This document shows, in pieces, positions 44,401 through 51,722 of a stretch of DNA of 64,000 nucleotides. The notes under the pieces were generated by a model. The model was not told the DNA's origin, searched no databases, and was given only the letters and a program-made list of their open reading frames with translations. Source of the stretch: Emergencia timonensis (GTDB lineage Bacteria > Bacillota > Clostridia > Peptostreptococcales > Anaerovoracaceae); NCBI RefSeq assembly GCF_900086585.1, contig NZ_FLKM01000008.1, positions 620,001 through 684,000 of the forward strand. Direction: 5' to 3'. Each line of letters starts with the position of its first letter. Within the stretch, counting starts at the first letter, position 1. The position numbers and the translations under genes are program-made.

Positions 44401-46744
44401 GTTCTGCGCCCGTATTGCCACCGGTAACTACGACGCCATCATCATGGGACACAGCCAGTTTGAGCGTATCCCCATCAGCCGGGAGCGTCAGGAACGGCTT
44501 CTCTATGAGCAGATCGACGAGATCACCGAGGGCATCGCAGAGGTGCAGGCCAGCGGCGGCGAGCGGTTTACCGTCAAGCAGCTGGAGCGTACCAGAAAGT
44601 CTCTGGAAGCCAGACTGGAAAAGCTGCAAGCCGAGGGGCGAAAAGACGATGTGGTAACTTTTGAGCAACTGGGTGTGGACCGGCTGTTCGTGGATGAGGC
44701 CCACAACTATAAAAACCTGTTTCTATACACAAAAATGCGAAATGTGGCAGGCTTATCCACATCGGACGCGCAGAAATCCTCCGATATGTTTGCCAAGTGC
44801 CGCTATATGGATGAGATCACCGGAAACCGTGGCGTGATCTTTGCCACCGGCACACCGGTCAGCAACTCCATGACCGAGCTTTACACCATGCAGCGCTACC
44901 TTCAGTATGAACGCCTGCAAGAACTGAACATGACCCACTTCGACTGCTGGGCTTCCCGATTTGGGGAGACTGTCACAGCATTGGAGCTGGCACCGGAGGG
45001 AACCGGCTACCGGGCAAGAACGAGATTCAGCAAGTTCTTTAATTTGCCGGAGCTGATGAACCTGTTCAAAGAAGTGGCCGACATTAAGACTGCCGACCAG
45101 CTGAATCTGCCTACCCCGGAAGTGGAATACCACAACATTGTGGCACAGCCTACCGAACATCAGCAGGAAATGGTCAAGGCTCTTTCGGAGCGCGCATCGC
45201 TGGTACACAGTGGAACCGTTGACCCGTCTCAGGACAATATGCTCAAGATTACCTCGGATGGCCGCAAGCTGGGGCTGGACCAGAGGATCGTCAACCAGAT
45301 GCTGCCGGATGAACCCGGCACAAAGGTTAATCAGTGCGTGGAAAACATCATGCAGATCTGGCGGGATGGAGAAGCTGACAAGCTGACCCAGCTGGTATTC
45401 TGCGACATTTCTACCCCGCAGGCAAAAGCCCCTGCAAGTAAGGCGGCGAAAACGCTGGATAATCCACTGCTTCATGCATTGGAAAGCGCTGTACCCCTGC
45501 CGGAGCAGGAACCGGTCTTTACGGTATATGACGATATTCGTCAGAAACTCATTGCCCAGGGGATGCCTGCCGACCAGATCGCTTTTATCCATGAAGCCAA
45601 TACCGAGGTGCGTAAAAAGGAGCTGTTCTCCAAAGTCCGTACCGGTCAGGTGCGTGTACTTATGGGCAGCACCGCCAAGATGGGCGCAGGCACCAATGTA
45701 CAGGACCGTCTGGTGGCACTTCATGATCTGGACTGTCCGTGGAGACCGGGAGACCTCGCCCAGCGCAAAGGCCGTATCGAGCGCCAGGGCAACCAGAATC
45801 CCCTTGTCCATGTGTACCGCTATGTGACCGAAAGAACCTTTGACGCCTATCTGTGGCAGACAGTGGAGAAGAAGCAGAAATTCATCTCCCAGATTATGAC
45901 TTCTAAATCGCCGGTGCGCTCCTGCGATGATGTGGATGAAACCGCCCTCAGTTTTGCCGAGATCAAGGCTCTGTGCGCCGGAGACCCCCGTATCAAAGAG
46001 CGTATGGATCTGGATGTGGAGGTATCCCGCCTGAAGCTGATGAAAGCCGACCACCAGAGTAAGCAGTACCGCTTGGAGGATCAGCTGCTCAAATACTTCC
46101 CGGAGGAGATTGAAAAGCACAAGGGCTTTATCAAGGGCTTTGAATCTGACCTGGAGGTTTTGGCAGCTCACCCGCACCCGGAGGACGGCTTTGCCGGTAT
46201 GGAGATCCGGGGAGACCTGCTGACCGATAAGGAGAACGCCGGTGCTGCCCTTTTGGACGCCTGCAAGGAGGTTAAAACCTCCGATCCGGTGCAGATCGGC
46301 AGCTATCGGGGTTATGCCATGTCCGTGGAATTTTCCGCTTGGAAACAGGAATATACGCTCCTGCTGAAAGGACAGATGACCCACCGGGCAACCCTTGGTA
46401 CAGACCCTCGCGGAAATCTTACCCGTATCGACAATGCCCTCGCCCAGATGCCCCAGCGTCTGGAGGCGGCAAAGGCACAGCTGGATAACCTCTGTCAGCA
46501 GCAGGCTGCTGCAAAGGAGGAAGTCGGAAAGCCATTCCTTTATGAAGAAGAACTGAGAAGCAAAAACGCCCGTCTGGTGGAGCTGGATACCCTGCTCAAC
46601 ATCGACGGAAAGGGACAGGGACAGGCACACACTGAGTCCGCTGTTGCCAAAAGCACACGGCCTTCGGTGCTGGATCATCTGAAACGCCCGGTGCCGCCCC
46701 GTAGTACAGACAAGAAACCAAAACAGCATGAGGAGGTGCGATAA
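38474..46744 (+). CDS. Giant ICE protein: antirestriction-like N-terminus, adenine methylase and SNF2 helicase (CD1105 family)
   Basis: 2,756 residues. Order: an ArdC/LtrC-like N-terminus (1-250); a low-complexity R/E/P/G-rich linker (258-377); three copies of a roughly 100-residue module (about 406-505, 627-732, 851-938, each with a DID/EID start and an AxRI..LI ending); an N6-adenine methylase (motif I EPSMGVGNFF at 1236, motif IV NVPFG at about 1299); and a helicase with Walker A HEVGAGKT (1910), DEAH (2073), GSTAKMGAGTNVQDR (2398) and QRKGRIERQG (2430). Such proteins travel with Tn1549-like ICEs and may process or protect transferred DNA. AAAGGAGG precedes the ATG. Motif IV departs from NPPY. 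Confidence 0.88.
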   Translation: MPTKAELYAQMADKVATQLTGSWQEWAGFLTTASRLYKYPFHEQLMIYAQRPDATACAEYDLWNEKMGRYVRRGSKGIALVDDSGDRPRLRYVFDISDTGTREHSRTPWLWQLEERHLDSVQAMLERTYDVSGDDLAGQLTEAAGKLAEEYWTEHQQDFFYIVDGSFLEEYDEYNIGVQFKAAATVSITYALMSRCGLEPERYFDHEDFMAIFDFNTPSTIGALGTAVSQINQQVLRQIGVTVRNAEREANQERSKQDEQSHDLYPERRLSDSRPEAEPAAGETPGQVRKDEENLPEGTPSHPLQPDATEREAVPAPSGDRRDRPEQTGADDTPTGEGSGSHRGTESQRSHEVGGADEHLQSPGRGNPDGGAYQQLTLNLFLSEAEQIQSIDEAENVAHTSSAFSFAQNDIDHVLRLGGNTDRQRERVVAAFEKQKTTAEIAEILKKLYHGGNGLGSVSAWYAEDGIHLSHGKSVRYDRSAQVISWESAAERIGELLESGQFASNVELAEAAGYERSLLSEKLWHLYHDFSEEAREAGYLSCLSEIKGNGFPEETRRLTEQLSAPAFRQTLKEEYAAFWTAYQQDRDLLRFHYHRPREIWENLKDLDLPRRTFSSDLSQVPTVQRFITEDEIDAAITGGSSFAGGKGRIYAFFMENHTDKEKVRFLKDEYGIGGRSHALSGATHSGEDHDGKGLHYKKQGCPDVHLNWEKVAKRITSLVQKGRYLTEQEQAQYDKIQAEKELAEEDAIQAQQPEVEEETPKPTLREQFEQYKPVVTASISEDAAYRNACGHSDRENAVIEGNAAVRRAVLGSKDMELIRLYSDIPEFRQRLHREVIDETYPKLHELLRPLSQEDIDTALCAWNGNIESKHAVVRYMKDHAREKDTAAWLAQEYGGNNSLFVVRAGSPEETQLPWPKVQRRIAQLIQEDRFYTEEEQDRFDNIDPIAIREALEERGSVNGQVADPEKQENDQKVMSEVEQEANEETEHKPEYTASDREYAREHLIPGETIFEMDGHSFLVDWINYDAGTVSFQDITFTLAPGFPLFQMEPISVVRQWLEQEPEPPVPVTEPEKIFEEVLDEHPVSIQVNGQWQTFPNAKAAEEASYEEYKANLRRNAQNFRITDEHLGEGGPKAKFQANINAIRLLKELEVAGQQASPEQQEVLSRYVGWGGLADAFDPEKPAWASEYAQLKELLTPEEYVAARSSTLNAHYTSPTVIQAIYEAVGRMGFETGNILEPSMGVGNFFGMLPEEMRNSRLYGVELDPVSGRIAKQLYPKADITVGGFETTDRRDFFDLAIGNVPFGQYQVNDKAYNKLNFSIHNYFFAKALDQVRPGGVVAFVTSRYTMDAKDSTVRRYLAQRAELLGAIRLPNDAFKKNAGAEVVSDIIFLQKRDRPLDIVPEWTQTGQTEDGFAINRYFIDHPEMVLGRQEPVSTAHGMDYTVNPIEGLELSDQLHDAVKYIHGTYQEAELPELGEGEAIDTSIPADPNVKNYSYAIVDGQVYYRENSRMVRPDLNATAEARVKGLVGLRDCVQELIDLQMDAAVPDSAIQEKQAELNRLYDSFSAKYGLINDRANRLAYADDSSYYLLCALEVIDEDGKLERKADMFTKRTIKPHQAVAVVDTASEALAVSISEKACVDMGYMSQLTGKTKEELAGELQGVIFRVPGQLEQDGSPHYVTADEYLSGNVRRKLRQAQRAAQQDPVYAVNVEALTAAQPKDLDASEIEVRLGATWIDKEYIQQFMYETFRTPYYLQRNIEVKYSSFTAEWQITGKTSVPYSDVAANTTYGTSRANAYKILEDSLNLRDVRIYDTIEDADGKERRVLNAKETTLAAQKQQAIREAFKDWIWRDPERRQTLVRQYNEEMNSTRPREYDGSHITFGGMNPEITLREHQLNAIAHVLYGGNTLLAHEVGAGKTFEMVASAMEAKRLGLCQKSLFVVPNHLTEQWASEFLRLYPSANILVTTKKDFETHNRKKFCARIATGNYDAIIMGHSQFERIPISRERQERLLYEQIDEITEGIAEVQASGGERFTVKQLERTRKSLEARLEKLQAEGRKDDVVTFEQLGVDRLFVDEAHNYKNLFLYTKMRNVAGLSTSDAQKSSDMFAKCRYMDEITGNRGVIFATGTPVSNSMTELYTMQRYLQYERLQELNMTHFDCWASRFGETVTALELAPEGTGYRARTRFSKFFNLPELMNLFKEVADIKTADQLNLPTPEVEYHNIVAQPTEHQQEMVKALSERASLVHSGTVDPSQDNMLKITSDGRKLGLDQRIVNQMLPDEPGTKVNQCVENIMQIWRDGEADKLTQLVFCDISTPQAKAPASKAAKTLDNPLLHALESAVPLPEQEPVFTVYDDIRQKLIAQGMPADQIAFIHEANTEVRKKELFSKVRTGQVRVLMGSTAKMGAGTNVQDRLVALHDLDCPWRPGDLAQRKGRIERQGNQNPLVHVYRYVTERTFDAYLWQTVEKKQKFISQIMTSKSPVRSCDDVDETALSFAEIKALCAGDPRIKERMDLDVEVSRLKLMKADHQSKQYRLEDQLLKYFPEEIEKHKGFIKGFESDLEVLAAHPHPEDGFAGMEIRGDLLTDKENAGAALLDACKEVKTSDPVQIGSYRGYAMSVEFSAWKQEYTLLLKGQMTHRATLGTDPRGNLTRIDNALAQMPQRLEAAKAQLDNLCQQQAAAKEEVGKPFLYEEELRSKNARLVELDTLLNIDGKGQGQAHTESAVAKSTRPSVLDHLKRPVPPRSTDKKPKQHEEVR
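39246..39602 (+). CDS. tnpV: TnpV-like protein, nested in another frame of the giant gene
   Basis: 118 residues: MNNPMTYIQNGDYLIPDLKL, then the GKYGRMRKTYLKEHRPILYN and MKWVGLMNTCKAQAEEI stretches, a good match to the TnpV family of transposon-encoded proteins (length and motifs both typical). It lies wholly inside the giant gene, shifted by one base, and has its own AAAGGAG 8-9 bases before the ATG. The giant protein in the same DNA is a disordered-looking linker, so the tnpV frame carries the conserved information. TnpV function is unknown. Confidence 0.75.
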   Translation: MNNPMTYIQNGDYLIPDLKLSQQPEKPLGKYGRMRKTYLKEHRPILYNQMLLSEKLYPHLLEIDETAQSRLEQMIPQLAKEAGATEELKASDPMKWVGLMNTCKAQAEEILMAELINS

Positions 46745-46745
46745 C

Positions 46746-47552
46746 ATGAATACCAACGATCTGAATACGGCCCTTTATGAAAAGATGGCCGCTGAGCAGG
46801 ACAAATACAGGGACTGGCTGAAAAGCCAGCCCCCGGAAGAAATCCTGCACCACACCTATGAGTACACCATCCGTGAGGACATCGTGATGGCGATGGAGGA
46901 ACTGGAGCTGACCGATGCCCAGGCAGAGGCACTTTTGGAATCTCCCTCGCCGCTGGCGGATGTGTACCGCTATTTTGATAAGCTGGAGACCGGCTATATG
47001 GATGTGATCCGAGACAGCATTGAAAGTCGAGCCAATGAGGTATGCAGAGAACCAGAAGAACTTAATCCCATGGTAGTTTATCTTCATTCTGCTTCATACG
47101 CGACTAAGCATGGAGAAACAGACGCATACTGGCTTTCTGACCAGGCGAATTTTTCCTGCAAAGTTGCCATTGAGCAGGCGATCAGTGCCCATTATAGGGA
47201 TAACAGGCTGGATACTGCTTCTGCGGTGCAAGAGATTTTGGAGGAATTTGGAGCAGAGCGGCTGAACTTTATTCTCGCCAATACCATTCAGCATAAGGAT
47301 GCAGATGGGCGGATTTCTCGTGATAACAAAGCATGGGCAAAGACCATTCCAATGCCGGAGGATAGTGCCACTTCCCAGCAATGTGCCGATCTGATAGTGG
47401 ATCGAGTCAATCCGGGACTGGTGGATCTGTTTACAAGACAGGCTCGAAAGACCGTTCAGGAGAAAGAAAAAGGCTCTGTCCTGCAAAAGCTCAAACAGGA
47501 GCTGCCTGTCCATAAGCCTGCCGCCCCGAAGAAACGGGAGCCGGAGAGATGA
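46746..47552 (+). CDS. DUF3848/DUF3849 protein
   Basis: 268 residues. The N-terminal half (NTALYEKMAAEQDKYRDWLK, then HTYEYTIREDIVMAMEELEL) is the DUF3848 domain common beside the giant helicase of Tn1549-like ICEs. The second half with FILANTIQHKDADGRISRDN fits DUF3849. Function unknown; phage- and ICE-associated. AGGAGG precedes the ATG, 1 base after the giant gene's stop. It overlaps the next gene by a few bases if that one starts early. Confidence 0.82.
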   Translation: MNTNDLNTALYEKMAAEQDKYRDWLKSQPPEEILHHTYEYTIREDIVMAMEELELTDAQAEALLESPSPLADVYRYFDKLETGYMDVIRDSIESRANEVCREPEELNPMVVYLHSASYATKHGETDAYWLSDQANFSCKVAIEQAISAHYRDNRLDTASAVQEILEEFGAERLNFILANTIQHKDADGRISRDNKAWAKTIPMPEDSATSQQCADLIVDRVNPGLVDLFTRQARKTVQEKEKGSVLQKLKQELPVHKPAAPKKREPER

Positions 47553-47554
47553 CT

Positions 47555-47893
47555 ATGGCAAAGCGTAAGCGGGATATGCAATTAAACTTTAGAGTTTCAG
47601 CGGATGAGCTTGCTGTGATTGAGCAAAAAATGTCTCAGTTTGGAACCTCAAACCGTGAAGCCTATCTAAGAAAAATGGCACTGGATGGATATGTGGTTAA
47701 GCTGGATCTGCCAGAACTGAAGGAGTTGGTTTCCCTGATGCGCCGAAGCAGCAACAACTTAAACCAGCTGACCCGCAAAGTGCATGAGACTGGGCGGGTT
47801 TATGATGCTGACTTGGAGGATATATCCCAACGGCAGGAACAGTTATGGGAGGGCGTAAAGGAAATCCTTACTCAGCTTTCTAAACTTTCATAA
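47555..47893 (+). CDS. mobC: MobC-like relaxosome accessory protein
   Basis: 112 residues. A ribbon-helix-helix N-terminus (QLNFRVSADELAVIEQKMSQ) is followed by the MobC signature LVSLMRRSSNNLNQLTRKVH. MobC proteins bind oriT and help the relaxase open the strands. The start at 47555 follows GGAGAG at 6 bases; ATG 47549, overlapping the previous stop, is too close. The relaxase gene is 2.4 kb downstream, separated by the CD1845-type gene and the AbiE cargo. Confidence 0.82.
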   Translation: MAKRKRDMQLNFRVSADELAVIEQKMSQFGTSNREAYLRKMALDGYVVKLDLPELKELVSLMRRSSNNLNQLTRKVHETGRVYDADLEDISQRQEQLWEGVKEILTQLSKLS

Positions 47894-47913
47894 CAGGGAT
47901 AGATACTCCATTT

Positions 47914-47965
47914 GCGGAGGGAGGAACGGCATTACTTCGCTGCTCCTCTCTCCGCTTCTTCTTTT
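47914..47965 (+). terminator. Terminator after mobC
   Basis: GCGGAG(G)GAGGA (47914-47925) pairs with TCCTC(T)CTCCGC (47944-47955), followed by TTCTTCTTTTT. This is a likely operon end. Confidence 0.7.
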
Positions 47966-48045
47966 TATCGGTATCCTTGTCTTTTGCCTGCCCATGCCGG
48001 ATAATATGAGTAGAAAAGATACCGAGAACGCAAGGAGGAAATGAT

Positions 48046-48345
48046 ATGAAGATTTTGAAAGGGCTTTTGATGATTATAACTGCACCGATCATTTTGCTTC
48101 TGACACTTTTTGTCTGGCTCTGCACGGGGCTGATCTACATATCTGGTCTGGTGCTTGGCCTGTTCAGCACGGTGATTGCTCTGCTTGGCGTGGCTGTGCT
48201 TATTACCTATTCCCCGCAGAATGGTGTGATTCTGCTGGTCATGGCATTTTTGATTAGTCCGATGGGGCTGCCGCTGGTTGCGATCTGGCTGCTGGGCAAG
48301 GTGCAGAGTTTGAAATTTGCGATTCAGGAGTTAGTTTATGGATAA
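48046..48345 (+). CDS. CD1845-family small membrane protein
   Basis: 99 residues, almost entirely hydrophobic: three or four membrane segments between residues 5 and 85, ending in LLGKVQSLKFAIQEL. This fits the CD1845 family, which accompanies mobilisation genes in clostridial ICEs. Function unknown. AAGGAGG stands upstream of the ATG. Confidence 0.72.
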   Translation: MKILKGLLMIITAPIILLLTLFVWLCTGLIYISGLVLGLFSTVIALLGVAVLITYSPQNGVILLVMAFLISPMGLPLVAIWLLGKVQSLKFAIQELVYG

Positions 48346-48417
48346 AAAATACGCAAAACCATAAAAATGCCAGACACCGTCTGTTATATTTGGGAAAAGG
48401 AATTTTATATCCGCGAC

Positions 48418-48451
48418 TTTACTTTTGAGCTAATATTGCGTATAATATTAG
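48418..48451 (+). promoter_or_regulatory. abiE promoter with palindromic operator
   Basis: CTAATATT-GCGTAT-AATATTAG (48430-48451) is a perfect 8-bp inverted repeat that contains the -10 box TATAAT (48441-48446); TTTACT at 48418-48423 fits a -35 at 17-base spacing. AbiEi antitoxins are known to bind inverted repeats in their own promoter, so autoregulation is likely. Confidence 0.7.
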
Positions 48452-48470
48452 TGCGAAAGGAAGTGATATG

Positions 48471-49064
48471 ATGGGACAATTTGAACAGCTGGATCAGATG
48501 CTAACAGCACAAGAAGGAATGCTACGAACATCACAGGTCGTATCTTCTGGAATTTCAAAGCCGGTATTTTATGATTATGTGCGTTCACGAGATTTGGATA
48601 GAGTCGCACATGGGATTTATCTGTCCAAAGATTCCTGGGTGGATGCCATGTATCTGCTTCATTTGCGATTTGAACAGGCAGTATTTTCACATGAAACAGC
48701 GTTATTTTTTCACGATCTGACAGATCGTGAACCAATAGAATATACAGTTACAGTCAAAACTGGATGCAATCCAAGCAAAATGAAAGCAGAAGGCATTCAA
48801 GTTTTTACGATTAAAGCAGACTTACATGATGTAGGACTTACGACAGCGAAAACTCCATTCGGGCATACTGTGCCGGTTTATGATATGGAGCGAACGATCT
48901 GTGATTTGCTCAGAAGCCGCAGCAGAATTGAAATTCAGACCTTTCAGGGGGCACTGAAAGCGTATGCCCGTAGAAAAGATAAGAACCTGCGAACTTTAAT
49001 GCAATATGCTGGGATGTTCAAGGTGGAAAAAATTTTACGACAGTATTTGGAGGTACTTTTATGA
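48471..49064 (+). CDS. abiEi: AbiEi family antitoxin/transcriptional repressor
   Basis: 197 residues. The N-terminal winged helix-turn-helix (LRTSQVVSSGISKPVFYDYV, then RVAHGIYL) and the C-terminal domain with VYDMERTICDLLRSRSRIEI are typical for AbiEi. In type IV toxin-antitoxin systems AbiEi represses the operon and neutralises AbiEii without binding it. GAAAGGAAG gives correct spacing to the second of two adjacent ATG codons. It overlaps abiEii by 4 bases. The module is visibly more A+T-rich than the ICE backbone, a sign of separate origin. Confidence 0.88.
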   Translation: MGQFEQLDQMLTAQEGMLRTSQVVSSGISKPVFYDYVRSRDLDRVAHGIYLSKDSWVDAMYLLHLRFEQAVFSHETALFFHDLTDREPIEYTVTVKTGCNPSKMKAEGIQVFTIKADLHDVGLTTAKTPFGHTVPVYDMERTICDLLRSRSRIEIQTFQGALKAYARRKDKNLRTLMQYAGMFKVEKILRQYLEVLL

Positions 49065-49915
49065 TAAAAACAGCAAGGCAGCTTAAAGATTTAATACGAA
49101 ACCTTTCCAGAGAAAAATCCGCTGATGCTCAGATTTTAATGAGGAACTACATGATGGAGCGTTTTTTGGAGCGTATTTCTCTTTCTGAGTATCATGATAA
49201 GTTTATCTTGAAGGGCGGTATGTTGGTAGCGGCTATGGTTGGATTAGATGCCCGCTCTACGATGGATTTGGATGCAACCATAAAAGGAGCCAATGTCAAT
49301 GTGGAGGATATTGAGAATCTAATTTCATCAATCATAACTGTTCCGATTGATGATGGTGTTAAATTTCAGCTGAAAAGTATTTCGGAGATTATGGATGAAG
49401 CAGAGTATCCGGGGATTCGTGTCAGTATGAGTACAACATTCGATGGCGTAGTGACCCCTTTGAAAATTGATATTTCCACAGGAGATGCAATTACTCCAAG
49501 AGAGGTCCAGTATTCATTCAAACTTATGCTGGAAGATCGCTCCATTGATATTTGGGCTTATAATTTAGAAACTGTGCTGGCAGAAAAACTGGAAACCATT
49601 ATTACCAGAACCACAACCAATACTCGTATGAGAGATTTCTACGATATTTTCATTTTAGAACAGCTGCATGGAACCACGCTGAACCCGAAAATTTTACATG
49701 ATGCGCTTCTGGCAACTGCTCATAAACGGGGATCGGAGAAGTATCTTAACCAAGCTGAAGAAGTTTTTGACGAAGTGGAAAATGATTCGGTTATGCAAAA
49801 ACTTTGGGAGGCATACCGTAAAAAGTTTTCTTATGCTTCTGATCTGGAATGGGATGTGATTATGAAAGCAATTCGCAGGTTATATGATCTTTGCGAGAAA
49901 GGCATCGGCTTATGA
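49061..49915 (+). CDS. abiEii: AbiEii family nucleotidyltransferase toxin
   Basis: 284 residues. The nucleotidyltransferase core shows ILKGGMLVAAM and RSTMDLDATI (about residues 49-75), then the conserved LETVLAEKLETIITR and RMRDFYDIF motifs of AbiEii/MenT enzymes. Related toxins block growth by adding nucleotides to tRNA 3' ends, which can abort phage infection or stabilise the element. All catalytic motifs are present. ATGA overlap with abiEi, and again with the next gene. Confidence 0.88.
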   Translation: MIKTARQLKDLIRNLSREKSADAQILMRNYMMERFLERISLSEYHDKFILKGGMLVAAMVGLDARSTMDLDATIKGANVNVEDIENLISSIITVPIDDGVKFQLKSISEIMDEAEYPGIRVSMSTTFDGVVTPLKIDISTGDAITPREVQYSFKLMLEDRSIDIWAYNLETVLAEKLETIITRTTTNTRMRDFYDIFILEQLHGTTLNPKILHDALLATAHKRGSEKYLNQAEEVFDEVENDSVMQKLWEAYRKKFSYASDLEWDVIMKAIRRLYDLCEKGIGL

Positions 49916-50238
49916 AAAAGTATGGACACTATTGTAAAGTTTGTGGCGAATACAAAGCCAACGAAAAATTTTCAGGCAAAGGTCATGCATCCCACATTTG
50001 TAAATCCTGTGCTTCGCTACCAGCAGAAAAGCAGGCTGAACTGATGACACTGAATCGTCTTTTTAATCTTCCATGGAGGCTATCGAAAGAGCAGTTGTCC
50101 TGGCTGAAAAATCGACTAAAGGATAGGCGGCCTGATGTCCGTGAACTGGCGCAAGAGCAATATGAAATGAGATTTCCACCAAGACACTTAGAAGATGATG
50201 ATTTCAATTTTTTCGATGAAGAAAGTTTTATAGAATAG
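49912..50238 (+). CDS. Zinc-ribbon protein coupled to abiEii
   Basis: 108 residues. CKVC (about residue 9) and CKSC (about 30) form a zinc ribbon in YGHYCKVCGEYKANEKFSGK; the rest is helical with a very acidic tail (HLEDDDFNFFDEE). I recognise no family beyond this. The ATG overlaps the abiEii stop by 4 bases, and a terminator follows, so it is the third gene of the AbiE operon. It could modify or sense the toxin, but this is only inference from context. Confidence 0.65.
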   Translation: MKKYGHYCKVCGEYKANEKFSGKGHASHICKSCASLPAEKQAELMTLNRLFNLPWRLSKEQLSWLKNRLKDRRPDVRELAQEQYEMRFPPRHLEDDDFNFFDEESFIE

Positions 50239-50243
50239 TGAAA

Positions 50244-50274
50244 GCGGTCTGCTACGGCAGGCCGTTTTCTTTTC
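50244..50274 (+). terminator. Terminator of the AbiE operon
   Basis: GCGGTCTGC-TACG-GCAGGCCGT (9 pairs, two G-U) followed by TTTCTTTT. Confidence 0.8.
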
Positions 50275-50292
50275 GGAAAGGAGATCTGACCT

Positions 50293-51705
50293 ATGGCAAC
50301 CACAAGAATCATGCCGCTTCATGTCGGCAAGGGCCGCACAGAAAGCCGGGCGATCAGTGACATTATCGACTATGTGGCCAATCCAAAGAAAACAGATAAC
50401 GGCAGGCTCATTACCGGCTATGCTTGTGACAGCCGGACAGCGGATGCGGAGTTCCTTCTGGCAAAGCGGCTGTATATTACTGCTACCGGACGAGTGCGCG
50501 GTGCGGATGATGTGATCGCCTATCATGTGCGCCAGTCCTTCCGCCCCGGAGAGATCACTCCGGAAGAAGCAAACCAGCTGGGCGTAGAATTTGCCAAGCG
50601 CTTTACCAAGGGTAATCATGCCTTTGTGGTCTGCACTCACATAGACAAGTCGCACATTCATAATCACATTATCTGGTCATCGGTCAGCTTAGAATATGAC
50701 CGGAAATTCCGAAACTTTTGGGGCAGCACCAAGGCGGTCCGTCAGTTGAGCGACACCATCTGCATTGAAAACGGACTGTCTATTGTAGAGAACCCGAAAC
50801 CTCACGGAAAGAGCTATAACAAATGGCTGGGCGATCAGGCAAAGCCCTCTCACCGAGAGCTGCTTCGTGTGGCGATTGACAATGCATTATCACAAAGTCC
50901 TGCTGACTTTGAGGAGCTGCTGAGGCTGCTGCAAGAGTCCGGCTGTGAGGTATCAAAGCGCGGAAAATCATATCGCCTGAAGCTCCCCGGTTGGGAGAAA
51001 GCCGCCCGAATGGACAGCCTGGGCGAAGGATATGGATTGGAAGATTTGCAGGCAGTTCTCTCTGGGAAGAAAACGCATACCCCACGAAAGAAAACGGTCA
51101 CACAGGCAGAGCCGCCGAAGGTCAATCTGCTGGTGGACATTCAGGCAAAATTGCAGGCCGGAAAAGGTGCTGGCTATGCTCGATGGGCTAAAGTTTTCAA
51201 TCTGAAGCAAATGGCACAGACCATGAATTACCTGTCGGAGAACAATCTGTTGGAGTATGCGGTTTTGGAAGAAAAGGCTGCGGCTGCCACGGCACATCAC
51301 AATGAGCTTTCGGCACAGATCAAAGCAGCTGAAAAGCGCATGGCAGAGATTGCTGTTCTGCGTACTCACATCGTAAATTATGCCAAGACCCGTGAGGTCT
51401 ATGTGGCATACCGCAAGGCGGGCTACTCTAAGAAATTCCGGGAAGAACATGAGGAAGAAATTCTGCTCCACCAGGCTGCCAAGAATGCCTTTGATGAAAT
51501 GGGAGTCAAGAAGCTGCCTAAGGTCAAAGAGTTGCAGACGGAGTATGCGAAATTGCTGGAAGAAAAGAAAAAGACCTATGCCGAGTACCGGCGTTCCCGT
51601 GAGGAAATGCGGGAGCTTTTAACGGCAAAGGCCAATGTGGATCGGGTGCTGAAAATGGAGGTAGAACAGGATGTTGAAAAAGAAAAAGACCACGGCCAGC
51701 GATAA
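50293..51705 (+). CDS. mobA: MobP-type relaxase/mobilisation nuclease
   Basis: 470 residues. The relaxase domain (1-200) has the catalytic histidine cluster HIDKSHIHNHII (about residues 116-127). A long coiled-coil C-terminus (about 320-470, EKKKTYAEYRRSREEM) follows. The enzyme nicks oriT, stays bound to the 5' end and is carried to the recipient. AAAGGAG stands upstream of the ATG. A palindrome-rich stretch begins just after the gene. In related ICEs the relaxase directly follows mobC; here the AbiE operon is in between. Confidence 0.9.
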   Translation: MATTRIMPLHVGKGRTESRAISDIIDYVANPKKTDNGRLITGYACDSRTADAEFLLAKRLYITATGRVRGADDVIAYHVRQSFRPGEITPEEANQLGVEFAKRFTKGNHAFVVCTHIDKSHIHNHIIWSSVSLEYDRKFRNFWGSTKAVRQLSDTICIENGLSIVENPKPHGKSYNKWLGDQAKPSHRELLRVAIDNALSQSPADFEELLRLLQESGCEVSKRGKSYRLKLPGWEKAARMDSLGEGYGLEDLQAVLSGKKTHTPRKKTVTQAEPPKVNLLVDIQAKLQAGKGAGYARWAKVFNLKQMAQTMNYLSENNLLEYAVLEEKAAAATAHHNELSAQIKAAEKRMAEIAVLRTHIVNYAKTREVYVAYRKAGYSKKFREEHEEEILLHQAAKNAFDEMGVKKLPKVKELQTEYAKLLEEKKKTYAEYRRSREEMRELLTAKANVDRVLKMEVEQDVEKEKDHGQR

Positions 51706-51722
51706 GCTGGTCCTGGTCAAAA

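Noticed and set aside
42026..46756. Long minus-strand open frames (491 and 667 codons) opposite the giant helicase gene
   Set aside because: They are antisense shadows of G+C-rich codons; no binding site or recognisable protein, and the plus strand holds clear helicase motifs.
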